NCBI RefSeq assembly: GCF_026212465.1
Contig: NC_080059.1
Location: 9,316,311 to 9,380,310, forward strand
Source: Amaranthus tricolor
Taxonomy: Eukaryota > Streptophyta > Magnoliopsida > Caryophyllales > Amaranthaceae
DNA length: 64,000 bases
Direction: 5' to 3'
Shown: positions 42,115 to 53,905 of the stretch, piece after piece
How positions within the stretch are numbered: the stretch's first letter is position 1
Layout: each line of letters starts with the position of its first letter
Notes under the pieces: model-generated
What the model was told of the DNA's origin: nothing
What the model saw: the letters and a program-made list of their open reading frames with translations, nothing else
Databases searched by the model: none
Translations under genes and position numbers: made by a program

Positions 42115-45100
42115 TCAATATCCAGTTTCATACCCTTGAATTGTCGCCTTTTTTGCAGCGACAAGCTCTACTTTGGCCATCTGCTTGTAGCAGTCTACTA
42201 TCTTCTGATCCAGCTCATAATAAAATTCCATTTTGTTTAAGGGTTTCATATCAAGATCAATGAAAGATGCCTGCAAGAGAGTGAAAATTATATTATAATC
42301 AATTACCGTATAGCATGGTACGGTCAGTGCACGTCATACACTCTAAGAAGAAGCAAAACCGTCAGGCACGTCAGCCGATCAATATTGAAGTTTGTCAAAT
42401 GGTCCCTCGTATGATATTAAACATCTGACAAAGACCAATTTAAAATGCATAAACTAACCAGGACAGATGGGTACCTTGACATCGAATCGTTGCTTTCTCG
42501 AGTCTAGGTATATGCTTCTATAATGGGATTCAGGATCATCGTCTTCCCTTGGCCGGAAACTGATCATTAGGCTACAGTCCTTGGCTGTAGCAGCTATCAA
42601 GTAGTCTCTTACAATATTCACACTTTCTTCTAAAGGAATAGAATGAAGAGAGTTATATTTGCCTAATTGCCGGTATTCACTGGATTTTGTACATATTTTG
42701 CAGGGCTGGGAAACAATATCATAATAAGCATGAATTGCCCCTTCCACATCTAATCTGTCGAGCTTTTGGACGTCTAATAGCCTATCAAGTACGCCTAATT
42801 TAATTATGGCCTCTCCTATAAGATACACAAAACTGCTTGTACGCGAATCATTTTTGTCGTGAATGAAAGAGTAAAGGTAATCGTCAAATGCTTCAGCTTT
42901 GGCGAAATTTGTCCCGTTGTTTCCCCCTCCTAAACCCCCATATATAAGGGAACCATTTAAAAAAACACGCAGATTATTCTGTGGATTTGCAAAAAGAGCC
43001 TTGATAGCTTTGTGTATTCGTTCCCTTGATCCGGAGAACAAATCCAATGGATCATATTCGCTCAACTGCTGTATCTGAGAAGCAACAGAAACTCATCTCA
43101 GTAAAAACAGGAACACCAAAGAGAAGATCTTAAAGTTAAAAGAACACAGAAAGCTATGAATTTACAATCTGTTGGCAGATACCATATGCAGCTATGCAAC
43201 AACAGTATTGATGCATGGCAATATTCTTCAATAAACAATACGCCTATTGAATGTTGGGGAAATTGTAAAAAATAAACTAACCTTTGCTCAATCAGCTGAA
43301 AACAACTCAACAATTGTTTTTTTTAAATAAACCCTCCTATTCGCTATAATTGTTGAAAAATAAACCCAACTATAGTTTACTTATAGTTTTTGACTTACAA
43401 ATAAACGTTGAAAATTGTTACAAACGATAGGTTGGTTTTATTTTTAACAAATATACCTAACAGATGGATTTATTTAAAAATAAATAATAGGTGAGTTTAT
43501 TTTTAGCTGATCAAGCAAAGGTTGATTTATTATTAACAATCTACCCTTAAATGTATTCATTACTTACGGTTTACTTGGTGTTGTTGCAGTTTGAGGACTT
43601 GATGCATTCTAAAACGAGTCACGTTCTTCTTGATTGCATTTCTATCAGCTATATAGCTTGACGATGGAGTAAATCCACACTTAGGCTGTACATTAGTTAC
43701 ATTAATTATAAGACCAACAATATCAAAGTTATACCAATGACATAAGGACATGTGAAGTAGAATGCTTTTCATTAATCCTCGCAAAAACTAAACTACCTTA
43801 ATTTCCACAGTTATGCATGGTGCTCCTTTAGATGTGCCTGCAAAAAAATTGAGCAAAAACAGTAAAGCTAAACAAAAGATGATCCCCACTTTTCAAGAAT
43901 CATGTTTGTCACATTTTTCTTACCCGCATAGAGAATGGAAAATTAATTATGTCATCAAAGTAAGACACAAAGAGCACGTATAAAAGAAAAGGTATGTAAC
44001 ATCAAACACAAATGTTTCCATTCTGTGGGAGAAATCAACACGAAACTATATCTAAGGCATGTCAGGTTTTTCAATTTGCTTTTGAAATTAGAAGTGCCTA
44101 GAGCTTTCTATAGTTTTTCAACTGGAAAGCCAAGGCATAGTTGACATGATACAGAGTACAAGACGGGAATAGAATCATAATAAAAGTCTCGGGACGGTTT
44201 TACTGGGTGGACTTGCATGCAGAATGAAACATGGGGAACTTATTGTCAATGCTAATAAACAGGTGAGCAGAAGAGAAAACATGATGTGATTTGTGATTCA
44301 GAGTTACTTACTACTGGGAAATATTGAATGATCGGACATAAACAGCACAGAATCAGCAAAACAATCAACTTTAGCTGCATTAACTCTCCAGCCAGGGCGC
44401 TGGGAGAGAACATTTCTTTCAACTGATTCCAAAAATTCCCTTGATACAAGAACTCTAACCTACAAGTTTCATAGAGGACAAGATATTGTGAAGCGTCAGA
44501 AAAACGTTTCCAAACATGCCGATTACACGCAGGTCCAAAGGGTATGGCAAATAACACAAATTTAATAAAGCTATTCATATGATGAACCAACAAATACACT
44601 ATTACAGGGTAAATGAAAAGAGTTGCACATGACATGATTGTTAATTGTTATTGATGCGGACTATGTTACTCGGACTCTTCATTTTGCTTCACGTACCTGT
44701 GTCCGATCCTTGATATTCGGACAGTGGTATGGTACTTTGACACTTCATTTTAGGTGTAAAATTGAATATTTAGACGTATCCAACACTTGGACACGCACCA
44801 GTATCCAACATCAGTACCTGAGTCCAAGTAACATAGGATGCGGAGAAGACGTATGGCAAAGTGCCAAGGAAAGTCATTTAATTGGGTTATAAAAAAAAAA
44901 GATGCCATGCAGCAACTTCACACACACACACATAAGTATATATATAATATAACGAGTCATTTTATTATCGTTATAAATCTTTGGGTCTATCACAAATAAA
45001 GACATTATAATCTAACCCTAACAGAAAATAAATGTTGTACCCCTTGTTCCCCTCTCCTTCATAGCACGCTCTCCGCAAGTTGATATTCTTGAATATACTA

Positions 45101-45673
45101 ATTTAGAAAATTCAGACAAATAACAAATAAAATGGCTTTTTAAGCTTCTTCCTGCACTGGTTGTCATTTGAACTTCATTCTTTTCTTTATGACCCTGTTC
45201 ATTGTTGTGCTTACAACAGATTCAAGCCCAAATTAAAATTGAGTAGTCTCGTCTTGAATCAATATGCACAACAAAGTTTCCAATTTCATGCACAACAACC
45301 CCAATATAAATAGTATTGTTCTAAAAATTAAACCAACCATAAATTTCTAAAACCATTTAACCATCTCCAGGATCGAATACATGTAAACATAAAGTTTTTG
45401 AAGCTACCGAAAAGACAAATACCAACATATGCAAGCAAAAAAAATAGACGACATTTACTGTAAACATACCCCAGGATCAACAAATTCAGATCCTAACAAT
45501 GGGATCATCACACACTGCACATACAGCTGACCAGCAATCTCCTTGTTTGGTGACGAAACAATAGGTTCAGCATCTTTCCATAAAGTACACTCATGCTTGG
45601 ACAAAACCAAACGTGCAGCTTCATACTTGGAACCATTCTTTGCTACCTTCTGCACCCGTATTATTTTCCCCAT
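42115..45673 (-). CDS. IPK1: Inositol-pentakisphosphate 2-kinase (IPK1), first exon missing
   Basis: Six in-frame exons on the minus strand: 45470-45673, 44312-44459, 43797-43837, 43575-43685, 42475-43074, 42115-42270 (stop). They encode 419 residues of IPK1, the enzyme that phosphorylates InsP5 at position 2 to make phytic acid. Landmarks: GKIIRVQK with the nucleotide-binding lysine region, [20 protein letters not shown], the EIKPKCGF motif split over two exons, [65 protein letters not shown] with Cys residues of the zinc site, [17 protein letters not shown] and [12 protein letters not shown]. The family's first exon, with the glycine-rich GEG..NLV nucleotide loop (about 35 residues), should lie upstream. 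None is present between 45674 and 45902, and a composite transposon then runs to the neighbouring gene's 3' end. The first in-frame ATG, at 45673, directly follows an AG acceptor, so it looks like exon 2 and not a true start. Probably a 5'-truncated, inactive gene. Confidence 0.9.
43256..43546. mobile_element. MITE with ~40-bp terminal inverted repeats, IPK1 intron
   Basis: The left end includes AACCTTTGCTCAATCAGCTG and the right end reads, inverted, AACCTTTGCTTGATCAGCTA. Similarity extends outward through ATTGT(T)AAAAATAAA to the ends. It lies between IPK1 exons 5 and 6. The target duplication is unclear. Confidence 0.75.
44661..44836. mobile_element. 176-bp MITE with exact 8-bp target duplication, IPK1 intron
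   Basis: The ends CTATGTTACTCGGACT and AGTCCAAGTAACATAG are inverted copies with one mismatch. Exact flanking duplications GATGCGGA are at 44653-44660 and 44837-44844. The 8-bp duplication points to hAT (or a Mutator relative). Non-coding. Confidence 0.88.
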
Positions 45674-45902
45674 CTGTATCAGTGTGGGAGCTGATTAGTT
45701 GATTCAGATAACTCACACAAAAAGCCTATTCGAGCATCAAAAATCATCAATAATAAAAGCATAAAAGACATCTAAAGTTTTTCCCAGCTCTAACTAGTAC
45801 AAGTAGTTACCGATTTTAGATTGCATCACTGCATATAGTTCCAATAATTTAGATGACTTGTTCATAGCCAACTCAAAGATTACAACACCCTTTCTAGACA
45901 AT

Positions 45903-46304
45903 CAGTGGCGGACCCAGGAATTTCAAATTGGGGGGTCAAAATCCGAACGTCACATCGTTCGGATAATCTGATCGTCGTCCGAATAATTTTTTTTTAAAGA
46001 AAAATAGAAAACATAATAGAAACAATATTTACAATTTACAATATCAAATCCGATGTTAAAAGTTTTACAATCCAAAATATTAAAAAAAAAAAAATACAAG
46101 CGTTCAAATGAAAATTACAAATTCATCCTTCGAGTTTTCATAATTTTAAAGCGATCAATAATCTTTTCATCAGAAACTTGTAGAAACACTTCCTTCTCAA
46201 TGTAAGTAACCAAACAATCATTCAATTAACAACTATCAAGTATTACATTATAGAAGTATTTTCATTACCATTCCCACAGTCTAATACCAACAACCAAATG
46301 GGAA
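45903..46304 (-). mobile_element. Isolated (fractured) hAT right end, ~400 bp
   Basis: Reverse complement of the terminal 400 bp of the hAT element. It is joined at 46304/46305 to inverted PPR coding sequence. Confidence 0.88.
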
Positions 46305-46780
46305 TCAACCTTACCCGAGTGGATAAAAGCATCAAGTAGAAGCTTAAAGGTGGATGAATCGACAAGGACACCATCATGCTTCATGGCACTAAAAAGATAG
46401 TGCACCACATGATCATTAAGGTAGTTGCGACTCTTCGGATGACAAAGTAAACGAAGAATCTGAGAAAAAGTGTTTGCAGAGTGTCTATAACCTTTTTTTT
46501 CAGTGCACCAGTTGAAGAAATCAATCTTTTTTGCTGGGTCAAGGGAGTTTTTTCTAAGGACATGGAGAACAAGACTCTCAGAAACAGGTATGAAGTCAGC
46601 GTCAAGACTTTGCGTTCCAGATTGAGACAAAGCTTTAGTGATATGTGCTGCAAGGAGGACATTCCCGATTTCTAATGATTGAGTAGGGATGGATTTCGAT
46701 TCCTTCAATCGACCAAAAGTGGAAGAGCAGAAAAAACGATAGCTCCTCCACGAAACAACTAAAAAAGTTTGCATCCCCAA
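46305..46780 (-). pseudogene. Truncated inverted copy of the PPR gene (copy 2)
   Basis: From ATG 46780 it carries the same PPR N-terminus as 36589 for about 158 codons (to GKVD). It then breaks into hAT right-end sequence, so the frame ends in an unrelated tail. It is about 50 bp shorter at the break than copy 1. The leader, 5' UTR intron and TATA box (47597-47606) are retained. Confidence 0.9.
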
Positions 46781-47978
46781 TCATTCTATATGCCAATTGA
46801 ACCTAAAATCAAGATAAAATCCTCAAATTAATTGATCAAGAGTAAGACCTATGATAAAATCTTATACTTATTGATTATAAACACATAATAAACACCAATA
46901 TCAACAATCAGATTTTGTCAGCCAAAACTATGTATATATGTATAGTAAAAAATGGGAAATAAGCCATTATCAGATTAAGCTATGATGAAATCGTGAAGGT
47001 AATAACTACTACTACTACTATAAAAAAGGACATTTTTCTCAATTTACAACCAAATTTGTGATTATCAGTTCAAGAAGTGGTTTACTGAATCATTTTGAGC
47101 AAGCATTTCATCAAACAAATGGTGGGCATGCTCTAATTCATCATACAATGAACCCAAATTTTACTAACATTTCAAGAGAAAACTTAAGTTTGCAATTTAG
47201 CACCTCTGCTACAACTCAATAACTAAACATACAGATAAATAATTTGATTTTTGTCCCTCACCCAACATCAATTAAGCATATTCCAGTCCTTACTCTTGCA
47301 ATAGACATTATAAGAAAGCCATGCATTATCTATAAAGATACCAACGACTATCAATAAATCATAAATGAAATTACCCATTACAAGGAGGGAAAATGGAAAC
47401 ACATACCTTGAGTGATTCTCACCAAACCAACTTCACAAGTTTTCTGTTTCGTTGAAGATTGAACATATACTCCTATAAGAAAAGATATACCAGGAAGAGA
47501 AGGAGAAAGAGGAAGAGAGAGAAAGTAGAAGGAAGAGTCAAAGAAGAAAGAGAGAGAAAGTAAAGACCATAACCTCCAATTGACACAAGTTTTACTCTTA
47601 TATATAGCCCTAAAAACTTGTGAGTTATTTCCCATAACTCAACTTTCCTCTGAAACAAAAGGTATTGCTTTAAAATCTTCAATTTCCCTAAAAAATTCTA
47701 TTTGGTTTCTCAATCGTCAGGCAATGTAATCACTTTGATGGATCTTGTTTATCTTTGATTTTGTACCCCCTTTTCCCCCTGACTTTTGTGGTTTAATTTT
47801 CATTATTATGCAGATGTTCATTGGCCATTTTGTTAAAAGATCCCACCTTTTCTATCCGATCTTGCATAATTCTCAGGTATAAATTTCTTATAAATACTCA
47901 AATTTGTTTATTCATACACTGGATTCTTGACTGTAGCAAAAAAGTAGTAAGTTCTAAGTTACAAGTAAATGCTGAAAG

Positions 47979-50026
47979 CAGTGGCGGACCCAGCTAGGGT
48001 CAAGTGGGGGCAGTGGACCCCCAATCTGAAAAAAAAATAAATGAGTTTTTTTTAAAAAAAAGAAAAAGTTACTGTTGGCGACCATACTTCCCGTCGCTAA
48101 TCACCTTTAAAAAAAAAATAAAAATATGTAAAGAGGGCAGCGTGCTGGAGAAGCCAAAAACAAAAACGAACGCTAACCCTAAACCATTACTGCTGCATCA
48201 CCATTACTCTCTCTTCTCTCTCTAGTCTCGCCTCTTCCAGTCTTCCTTCTCCAAATCTCCACCGCCAACCGGCACCGGGCACCGGCCAAGTTTCTCCAGT
48301 CTTCCAGTCTAGCCTTCGACATTCGACAATCGACAGTAAACAGTTCGAGTGTTGTGTTCCAGTTCGACCTTCGATTAATCGATTCCCACTGCTTCCAGCT
48401 TCTTCCTCTTCCTCTTCAATTCCATACTTCGATTCGAGCCTTCGACAATTCCATACTGTTCGAGCCTTCGATTCACTGACTGTTCGACTGTTCGAGCCTT
48501 CGTCGCTTCCTCTTCCTCTTCAATTCCATACTTCGACAGTACACTTCGTCACTTGTGAGTTCCATGCTTCCGTTACTTATTTAATTGTTAATTTGTAATT
48601 GTAATTGTTAAATTGTTTAATTGTTTCATAGCTTCATTAGTTCATTGTTAATTTGTTTAATTGTTTTGTTTCATAATATCAATCTCTTGCCATTTTTCTC
48701 TTAATTTTCAAAAGATTTGAGTTATAATGACAAAGAAACCAATACCCAGTGTTATCAATGGAAATGAGTCATCTTTGATTCTTGATAGTTAAATTGTTTG
48801 TTTGTTATCAGTTAAATATTTAGTTAAATTGTTTGTTTAATTGAATAATTTGTTTGGTTCATTGGTTGCAAGTTGTTACTTGATAGTTTGAATAATTAGA
48901 TTGAATAATTGAGTCATATTTTAGAAGTATTGAGTCATAATTGAGTCATATTGAATACCAAGTGGTTTTAAGAATTCCCCTGCAAATTCTAGTGTTACAT
49001 CAACTCCATTAAGGTTCTTTAAGCGCCCATCTCTCCCTCCTTCTCCAGCAAAGCACATTCGGGCTTTGTTGGCCCGAAGACATGGGTCTGTTAAGCCTAA
49101 TGAGGCCTCAATCCCTGAAGGGAGTGAATGTGATATTGGATTGGATAAGAATTTTGGGTTTTCAAAACAATTTTTTGATCATTATGAATTTGGGGAAGAA
49201 GTAGGAAGAGGACATTTTGGGTATACTTGTGCTGGTAAAGGGAAGAAAGGTAGCTTAAAGGGGCAAGATGTTGCTGTCAAAGTCATCCCCAAAGCAAAGG
49301 TTCTTTTCTTTTTGCTAATTTTTTTGATTTATTTTAGTTTCTTGTGTAGTTTTATTGAGTCTTGTGTGTTTTTTGTCATATAGATTTGTATGTCAATGAG
49401 GTTTGGGTTAATTTCTTGATCTGATTGCTGATTAGAAGTATTAATTTTGGGTATTTTAAATTCCCTTTTGCCTAAATCATTGTATAATTTTGCAAAGTGG
49501 CCTAGAATTCGCTTTTTTCGGTTTGCAATGTCTGTTTATGATGAATTTTATTTGGATTCAATCCCCCTCTTTAGTTTGTTTGCTTAATTAGTTGGTATTG
49601 TCAAGGCTAGATGATGATGACTTTAACTACCCATTTGGTTGTTGGTATTAGACTGTGGGAATGGTAATGAAAATACTTCTATAATGTAATACTTGATAGT
49701 TGTTAATTGAATGATTGTTTGGTTACTTACATTGAGAAGGAAGTGTTTCTACAAGTTTCTGATGAAAAGATTATTGATCGCTTTAAAATTATGAAAACTC
49801 GAAGGATGAATTTGTAATTTTCATTTGAACGCTTGTATTTTTTTTTTTTAATATTTTGGATTGTAAAACTTTTAACATCGGATTTGATATTGTAAATTGT
49901 AAATATTGTTTCTATTATGTTTTCTATTTTTCTTTAAAAAAAAAATTATTCGGACGACGATCAGATTATCCGAACGACGTGACGTTCGGATTTTGACCCC
50001 CCAATTTGAAATTCCTGGGTCCGCCA
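47979..50026 (+). mobile_element. hAT (Tip100-like) element, copy 2
   Basis: Near-identical to 33970-36017, including the CAGTGGCGGACCCAG left end and the captured CRK segment. The right terminus stops at GTCCGCCA without the final CTG. Confidence 0.82.
48966..49299 (+). pseudogene. Captured CRK exon fragment, copy 2
   Basis: Same reading frame and sequence as 34957-35290: CRK exon 1 end through [10 protein letters not shown], followed by the donor and part of the intron. The remaining kinase domain is absent. Confidence 0.88.
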
Positions 50027-50137
50027 AGTGGAGTAACTTTGTATAAGACATTTACAAACGAACTTTACAAAAGAATTGTAAGTACAAGTTTCTTCCTAGC
50101 TCGATTCAATTGCGAACTACAAGTTTCCTTGTTGTAG

Positions 50138-53100
50138 CTAGGAAAAAGAAGAAGAAAAAGAAGGATGTTTACACATACATTCGGGTACAGGATACGCAAT
50201 CACATCTCTGTCTCTCTTTCCAGTTCTAGGTTCAGCCTGGCCTTGGGACTTTTCATGCATTTTCCTAATTACACTCCCAAGCTCTGCTTCAGAAATGGAC
50301 TTTTCCTCAAAGAATGGAAGCATCATTCTTTTGTTAGGTTTTATATATTTCCTGTGCCCCGAGTATGCCCTGTGACCCTGCATAGCTCGGCCCATGTTGC
50401 CCCCATGCGATGGCAAGAAGACATCACTACTCAGGGATACAATGTAGTCTAAGGCTGCTAATGCTGATGATCTGTTGAAAAATGGAAGCAGCTCACCTTC
50501 CCTTGCTAGAGTTTGTTTAGTGAACATATTCGGATACTCTCGGATGAGTGGCTTAAGCGCGTCTGATCCACCATATGGCTCACCTCCTGCTACATACACT
50601 CTTGCATCTCTTGATGCCCCTAGTGCCTTTAAAAGCCTGTTTTTACATCATAAGAAACAAGCTTATATAACAAGTTCTCAACACCAACAAATATATGTAG
50701 TATATACATTGTTTCACATTAACCATTGTTAGTTGGATTCATGTACATTTGTATATTTTAGAATACATAACCAAGGGTCAAACCAGGGGAGAATATAGGA
50801 TCAAGTCTGCCTAGGATAAGGTGAGTTGTGTAACATGTAATAAGCAAAATGGAAGCCAACCTACCCTATACTAGTGTCGATATTAGGGGCGAAGCAAATA
50901 ATTTTGAGACCCTGTTTATTTTTCATAAATTTCTAAAAACTGGGGCCCTTTAAAATTAAAGAGTTACTTTGTAAAGAGATAAAAAAGAAGAGAGAAAATG
51001 TAATAAAATAAGTTTTTAACATATGGTCATTGATATGTAAAGTAAAACTCATACCAGCTACTCTACCACATCAATATGTTATTCTAATATGATTTTTCAA
51101 TATGAGGCCATTTAGGTTTGGGGGCCCTGTGGGCTGTGCGTTTGGACACCCCGCACAGCCCCAGAATCGCCCTTGGTCGATATAACCCTTGTTGAAGGTA
51201 TGTCAAACATTCAACATGCATAACTGAGACAATGAAATGATGAGTCTATCCAACATATTTAGACATAAACTATGTTTTCAAGTTTCAACACAAGTGAATC
51301 TATATGCTTATACCAATTCTAATTGGTGTACCTGGCCACTTCAAATGCATTCAAGGGACAGAGACCAGCTAGACGGCGTTGAGGATAGCTCATGTTAAGC
51401 CTTCCGGTGAGATACTCTGGCCTAGTACTCCTCTCTTCACTGATCATCCTATCAAATTGAGGTCCTAGTCCAGTTTGGCAGCCTGTTCTAATCCACACAT
51501 CCTTCTCTAGCCTAAGATGAATGGCAATATATGGACCTTCAATCCACATTCGCCTCGCTAATCTATTCCCAAGGTCCCTAATTGGAGCCGCAAAGCGCAA
51601 GGCATGAAACGCAACTTTGCAACGCAACTTTTGGAGGTCCGAGGGAAGATTCTTCGCTAGCTTAGAGTCTAAGCCTTTAAGAACTAGTATACCCTCTTCA
51701 TTTAGCTGCAAGGAAAACATAAATTTGTTAATATGTTGCATTTTCTGGTTTTCAAAATCTATGGTTAGTTGGGAAAACCTGTTTTGAGAAGCGGGTACGA
51801 ATCCAAAGTGGAGAAACGTCAAATGGGATTTGAGTCTCGACAGACTGTCTTGAGATCAAATGTTTGAAGGGAAGAGAGGATACAACACGCACATCTGCAA
51901 GTAAGGTTCTTTTGAAGTGTTCAACATCAAAAATGTCCGAGAATTCACTACACATTGAGAAAAAAATTGATGGAAAAACCAATTAAATGAACATATTGAA
52001 AGACGAGCAGTAACAACAACAATGCCAAAGCCTTATCTCAAAAATTGAGGTCAACTACAAGGACTAGTAATGATCATGTTGTGAACATGGACACACACTA
52101 AACAATGCATAGAAACAAGCAAGAACAAAAAGCTTAAGTTTTAACAACAATCTTCCTCTCTGTTTTTCTGACCCTTCATAGAAGCCCAACATAGGAATCC
52201 CCAAAGAGATTCGCGCATGGGAATGGAAAAAGAGATTAGCGGCCCATGATACAACCCGGTTAAGGTGGATTGGGTACTTTACCCGTAAGTTACAATTGTT
52301 TTAAAAAATTGACCCGCCAATTATGTTGCCGGTCGGGTTTTTTTAAAACAGGCATAGTTTTCAAAAGCTTGCTCGATTGAGTAGACCTTCTCGAAACTCA
52401 TTTTCTGTAGCTTGTCATTCTGCTCGATCGAGCAGACCTCTATTTCACCACTTTTTCTGCCTGTTCTTGCTTCAAACACATGGCAGATCACAAATGCAAA
52501 CTAAAACTTGCCCCAATAAGTGTTTGAACGCATCACCATTTGGGTGATTTGGTTCTTGAATCAGCAGATCACAAATTAACTACCCATAATCAAAATTAGA
52601 TGAAAAAATGGTTGATCAACAGACCCACATTTCTAAAACCCCAATTTTAATAATCCCATGTCATGATAATAAATTTGGAAGCAATTGAAAGAAAATGGGA
52701 GTACCTTTCATCGCCCCAGATGATATTAACCTGCAGAATAGGGACAACAAGAACAGCTTTCAAGATTCTAGCAATAACAACAGCATCAACAATCTGATTC
52801 CTCTGCTGATTCAACCCACCAGAAGCCACAACCACAAGAAACCTTTTGTTCTCCCTAGAAATCACACTCGATTCTTTTCGATAACGGATGCTAAAATCCA
52901 AGCAGGGTTGATACCCTTCATTATCTGGCTGTTTCCAAAACTCAATCTCTTCTTGACTCAAATTTGAAGGAATCCCATGAGCAGGAAGAGGAACCATCTC
53001 ACTAACTGATAATCTTGGTTTATCTTCATCACCATAATCAGAAAAAATGGCGGAAAGAGAAGCAAGAAGCATGCGAGAAGAAGGAGAAGATGATGAAGAA

Positions 53101-53366
53101 GAAAGAGAAGTAGCAGGAGAGCATACAGAGCAAGAGGAAGAACTCTGAGAAACTTTAATGGTGCCCAGAATAATGATGACTGGGAAAACGAAGAAGGAAA
53201 GAAGAGAGACGAAGAGGAGAGAGATAGAAGTAGAAGGAAGAAGAAGTTTCTTGGTTTTATGGATTTTTTTGGGTGTTGAGATTAGAGAAGAAAATGGTGT
53301 TAGAGAAAGAAGGTTCAAAAATGGAGATGGGTTTAGCTTGGTGTTCATGATTCTTGATCTAGCCAT
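50138..53366 (-). CDS. O-fucosyltransferase family protein
   Basis: Four exons on the minus strand: 52705-53366, 51779-51947, 51332-51705, 50138-50636, joining in frame to 567 residues. The start MARSRIMNTKL (53366) was chosen. An ATG directly before it (53369) and one 45 codons earlier (53501) are in frame, the last adding an unlikely leader. A hydrophobic stretch around residues 48-70 (SISLLFVSLLSFFVFPVIII) makes it a type II Golgi membrane protein with a Ser-rich stem. The GT65-like plant O-FucT domain follows: SGGLNQQRNQIVDAVVIARI, SEFSDIFDVEHFKRTL, LRFAAPIRDLGNRLARRMW, YIAIHLRLEKDV with the conserved HLR motif, GLCPLNAFEVAR, VYVAGGEPYGG, and SSDVFLPSHGGNMGRAMQGH near the C-terminus. Plant members glycosylate cell-wall polymers or proteins; the acceptor here is unknown. 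Its stop codon lies only 112 bp from the composite transposon. Confidence 0.93.
52355..52445. repeat. Fragment with GCTCGATCGAGC palindromes
   Basis: Contains GCTCGATTGAGTAGACC and GCTCGATCGAGCAGACC, the same type of words as the LTR U3 regions at 12.1, 15.3 and 56.9 kb. It lies in intron 1 of the O-fucosyltransferase gene. Confidence 0.5.
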
Positions 53367-53584
53367 CATTAATGGAGTTTTTGGCTGTTGATTTCTGCAA
53401 ACTGATGAGTTCTTCAAGAGAAGAATGAAATGAAGGGGTGATTTGTTCTGGTTTCTGTTATAACAACTTTTCGCGGGAAAATGAAAGGTTTTTTTTACCA
53501 AAATAAAATATGGTAAGAGAAAATAGGGGTATATGTTTCAGAGCTACTACTACTATTTTTCGGTTATAGAACGGACTATTTAAC

Positions 53585-53905
53585 ATATATATATAGGGAA
53601 GGATCTATTGAGAAGGGGTTGAAAATGAGAAGGGTAAGAAAGACTCTACACCCTTAATTTCACTAAAATAAAAAAAATCTATGGTCACGATTAAGCCAAA
53701 AACTCATAATTGTAAAAGTAACTATGTTACACAGAAAGGTAACTATGAAATAATTTTTAAAATGTTCTTAATTTATAATATAGTATCATTTTTTGTATAT
53801 ATAGTAACCAAACAAAATCAAATAAAGATCCTTCTCACTCTTCTCATTCTAAAATCCTTCTTATTTGATCCTACATCTATATATATATATATATATATAA
53901 AAGAC
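53585..53905. mobile_element. MITE-like element in O-fucosyltransferase upstream region
   Basis: The left end (TATATATAGGGAAGGATC...GAGAAGGG) is inverted at the right end (...CTTCTCATTC...GATCCTACATCTATATATA). TA-rich borders suggest insertion at TA. Non-coding. Confidence 0.55.

Larger units (their letters stand above)
45903..50026. mobile_element. Composite hAT-derived element bounded by two inverted right ends
   Basis: This 4.1-kb block begins CAGTGGCGGACCCAGGAATT and ends ...AATTCCTGGGTCCGCCA. About 400 bp at each end (45903-46304 and 49630-50026) are inverted copies of the same hAT right end. Inside lie an inverted PPR 5' fragment, the PPR leader and promoter region, an internal hAT left end (47979) and the captured CRK exon. 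From 46305 to 50026 it is colinear with 32294-36014 with only a handful of differences noticed. The last three bases (CTG) of the right terminus are missing and no target duplication is seen. Confidence 0.85.

Noticed and set aside
45455..45673. ATG 45673 as the true IPK1 start
   Set aside because: It directly follows a good AG acceptor, and the product would lack the conserved glycine-rich loop.
53369..53501. O-fucosyltransferase start at 53501
   Set aside because: The added 45 residues look like translated leader; the start before ARSRIMN gives the usual type II layout.
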